DNA of 21,871 nt from Actinomycetes bacterium (GTDB taxonomy: Bacteria > Actinomycetota > Actinomycetes > Propionibacteriales > Propionibacteriaceae), in contig JAEXCA010000048.1 in NCBI GenBank assembly GCA_023393755.1, positions 1-21,871 on the forward strand. The letters run 5' to 3'. This document shows, piece by piece, positions 20,735 through 21,871 of the stretch. Numbering within the stretch: position 1 is the first letter of the stretch; every line of letters begins with the position of its first letter. The translations under genes and the position numbers were made by a program. Under the pieces are notes generated by a model, which ran no database searches, was not told where the DNA came from, and worked only from the letters and a program-made list of their open reading frames with translations.

Positions 20735-21871
20735 TGCCTTGGGATCCGTTCGGCCAGCTTGCCTCGGTTGCCGCGCAGATCGCCACCGACGCGTGGACCG
20801 CGGCGTGGCTGGGTGTGTGGAACGCCGGGTTGTGGGTGCTGCGGCTGGTGCTGTCGTGGATGGACGCCTGGCTCACCCCGGATCTGTCCGCCGCCGGGCC
20901 TGCCCGTGACCTGTACCAGGTGACGTTCTGGCTGGCCGGGGTGATGGTGCTGGTGATGTTCATGGTCCAGGTCGGCATCGCCGCCGGGCGGCACGACGGT
21001 AAGGGGCTGGCCCGGGCCGGGATCGGGATGGGCCAGTTCCTGGTGGTCACCGGCGGCTGGATCGGCTACACGGTCGCGATCACGACCGCGGCGGGTGGTT
21101 TGACGCGGGCGGTGATGTGGCAGGTGATGGGGGTCACGTCGTGGAACTCGTGGGAGCCGTGGACGTCGTTCGACGTGAAGCAGATCACTGACGCCGGCCT
21201 GGCGACGGTGCTGGGGTTGATGGGGCTGCTGATGTGGATTGCCGCGATCGGGCATCTGTTGGTGATTCTGGCCCGTGACGCCGCGCTGATGGTGCTGGTC
21301 GCGACCGGCCCGATCACCGCCGCCGGGTTGGTGAACGAGGGCACCCGGGCCTGGTTCTGGAAGGCGTTCCGCTGGTTCCATGTGGCCGCTTTCACCCCGT
21401 TGCTGGTGGTGATCGTCACCGGCGTGGGCATGAAGTTCGCCACCGGCGCGGCGGCGGGGAGAGCCGGGTCGATGGAGGCCTCGATCGGCACCGCGCTGCC
21501 GGCGATCATCCTGATCTGCATCGCGGTGGTGTGCCCGGTCGCCCTGTTCAAACTGCTCGCCTTCGTCGATCCGGGAACCGCCTCGGGCGCGTCGATGCGG
21601 GCTGGGCTGGCCGGCATGGGGGGCATCCAGGGCCTGCTGCGCGGCAACCCGACCGCCGGCTCGGACGGCACCGCCAGCCAGTCGGCCGGCAGCCAGTCCG
21701 CCGGCGAGGCCAGCGCGGACGCGGCCACCACCGCGCGGGTCACCACCGCGGTGCAGCAGGGCGCCGGGTTCTTCGGCGCTGTCGGCGCCGGGCTGGCGGC
21801 CGGTATCGGCGCGATCACCACGGTCGGTACGGTCGGCACCTCGGTGCTCACCGACCTGACCAACCAGGAAG
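20734..21871 (+). CDS. TrbL/VirB6-like polytopic conjugation protein, 5' part
   Basis: The gene starts at the ATG sharing its A with the preceding TGA and runs off the window after 379 codons. At least six or seven membrane helices are visible, for example AAWLGVWNAGLWVLRLVLSW (about 27-46), TFWLAGVMVLVMFMVQVG (about 67-86), VVTGGWIGYTVAITTAAGG, LATVLGLMGLLMWIAAIGHL, LLVVIVTGVGMKFA and IILICIAVVCPVALFKLLAF. They are followed by a Gly/Ala/Ser/Thr-rich tail (GSDGTASQSAGSQSAGEAS). This is the arrangement of TrbL/VirB6 inner-membrane channel proteins of type IV secretion systems. The VirB4 and VirD4 genes normally found downstream would lie beyond the window. Confidence 0.78.
   Translation, partial: MPWDPFGQLASVAAQIATDAWTAAWLGVWNAGLWVLRLVLSWMDAWLTPDLSAAGPARDLYQVTFWLAGVMVLVMFMVQVGIAAGRHDGKGLARAGIGMGQFLVVTGGWIGYTVAITTAAGGLTRAVMWQVMGVTSWNSWEPWTSFDVKQITDAGLATVLGLMGLLMWIAAIGHLLVILARDAALMVLVATGPITAAGLVNEGTRAWFWKAFRWFHVAAFTPLLVVIVTGVGMKFATGAAAGRAGSMEASIGTALPAIILICIAVVCPVALFKLLAFVDPGTASGASMRAGLAGMGGIQGLLRGNPTAGSDGTASQSAGSQSAGEASADAATTARVTTAVQQGAGFFGAVGAGLAAGIGAITTVGTVGTSVLTDLTNQE

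Noticed and set aside
20305..21863. Minus-strand frames opposite the TrbL-like gene
   Set aside because: They are Pro/Arg/Ser-rich shadows; the plus frame shows clear membrane helices and stays open to the end of the window.

Overview
This is high-GC actinobacterial DNA with dense, overlapping genes (many ATGA junctions), GTG starts, strong G/C third-position bias and actinobacterial families such as LysM-BTAD proteins and NarL-type two-component systems. No rRNA, tRNA or CRISPR array was seen. Both ends look like parts of one large conjugative or integrative element, but no element-scale attachment site or plasmid origin is visible, so chromosome versus plasmid is undecided.

Block 1 (1-8914, all +) is a Tad/Flp-type pilus operon: the tail of a SAF/CpaB-like protein, a MinD/CpaE-like ATPase, a TadA/CpaF motor ATPase, TadB and TadC platform proteins, a very small pilin-like protein, two TadE-like pseudopilins, a TadG-like protein and a 1012-residue membrane-anchored LysM-BTAD protein. 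Most genes overlap or nearly abut, so they are probably co-transcribed. No prepilin peptidase lies in the window.

Block 2 (8966-11401) holds two overlapping tyrosine recombinase genes enclosed by a perfect 13-bp inverted repeat. This looks like a compact two-recombinase mobile cassette inserted directly behind the pilus operon.

Block 3 (about 11405-15222, coding on -) contains an intact operon of an HsmA/TIGR03987-like membrane protein, a DUF2871 membrane protein, a NarL-type histidine kinase and its response regulator. Below it is a decayed stretch: a frameshifted second HsmA-like copy, a small IlvM-like ACT-domain ORF and the last ~29 codons of a LuxR-type regulator.

Block 4 (about 15300-18270) is cargo: an orphan open frame, a lipoprotein with a possible C-terminal OB fold (-), a DUF4268 protein with a nuclease-like core (-) and an HNH protein (+). 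The last two are divergent across a 357-base intergenic region with a strong inverted repeat. This could be a small nuclease or defence islet.

Block 5 (18606-21871, all +, running off the window) resembles the start of an actinobacterial type IV secretion/conjugation operon: a small helical protein, a P-loop-like protein without the Walker lysine, a two-helix VirB2/TrbC-like membrane protein, a single-anchor transfer protein and a TrbL/VirB6-like polytopic protein. The working model is a conjugative element carrying both a Tad-like pilus module and a T4SS module, with recombinases, a membrane/two-component cassette and nucleases as cargo between them.
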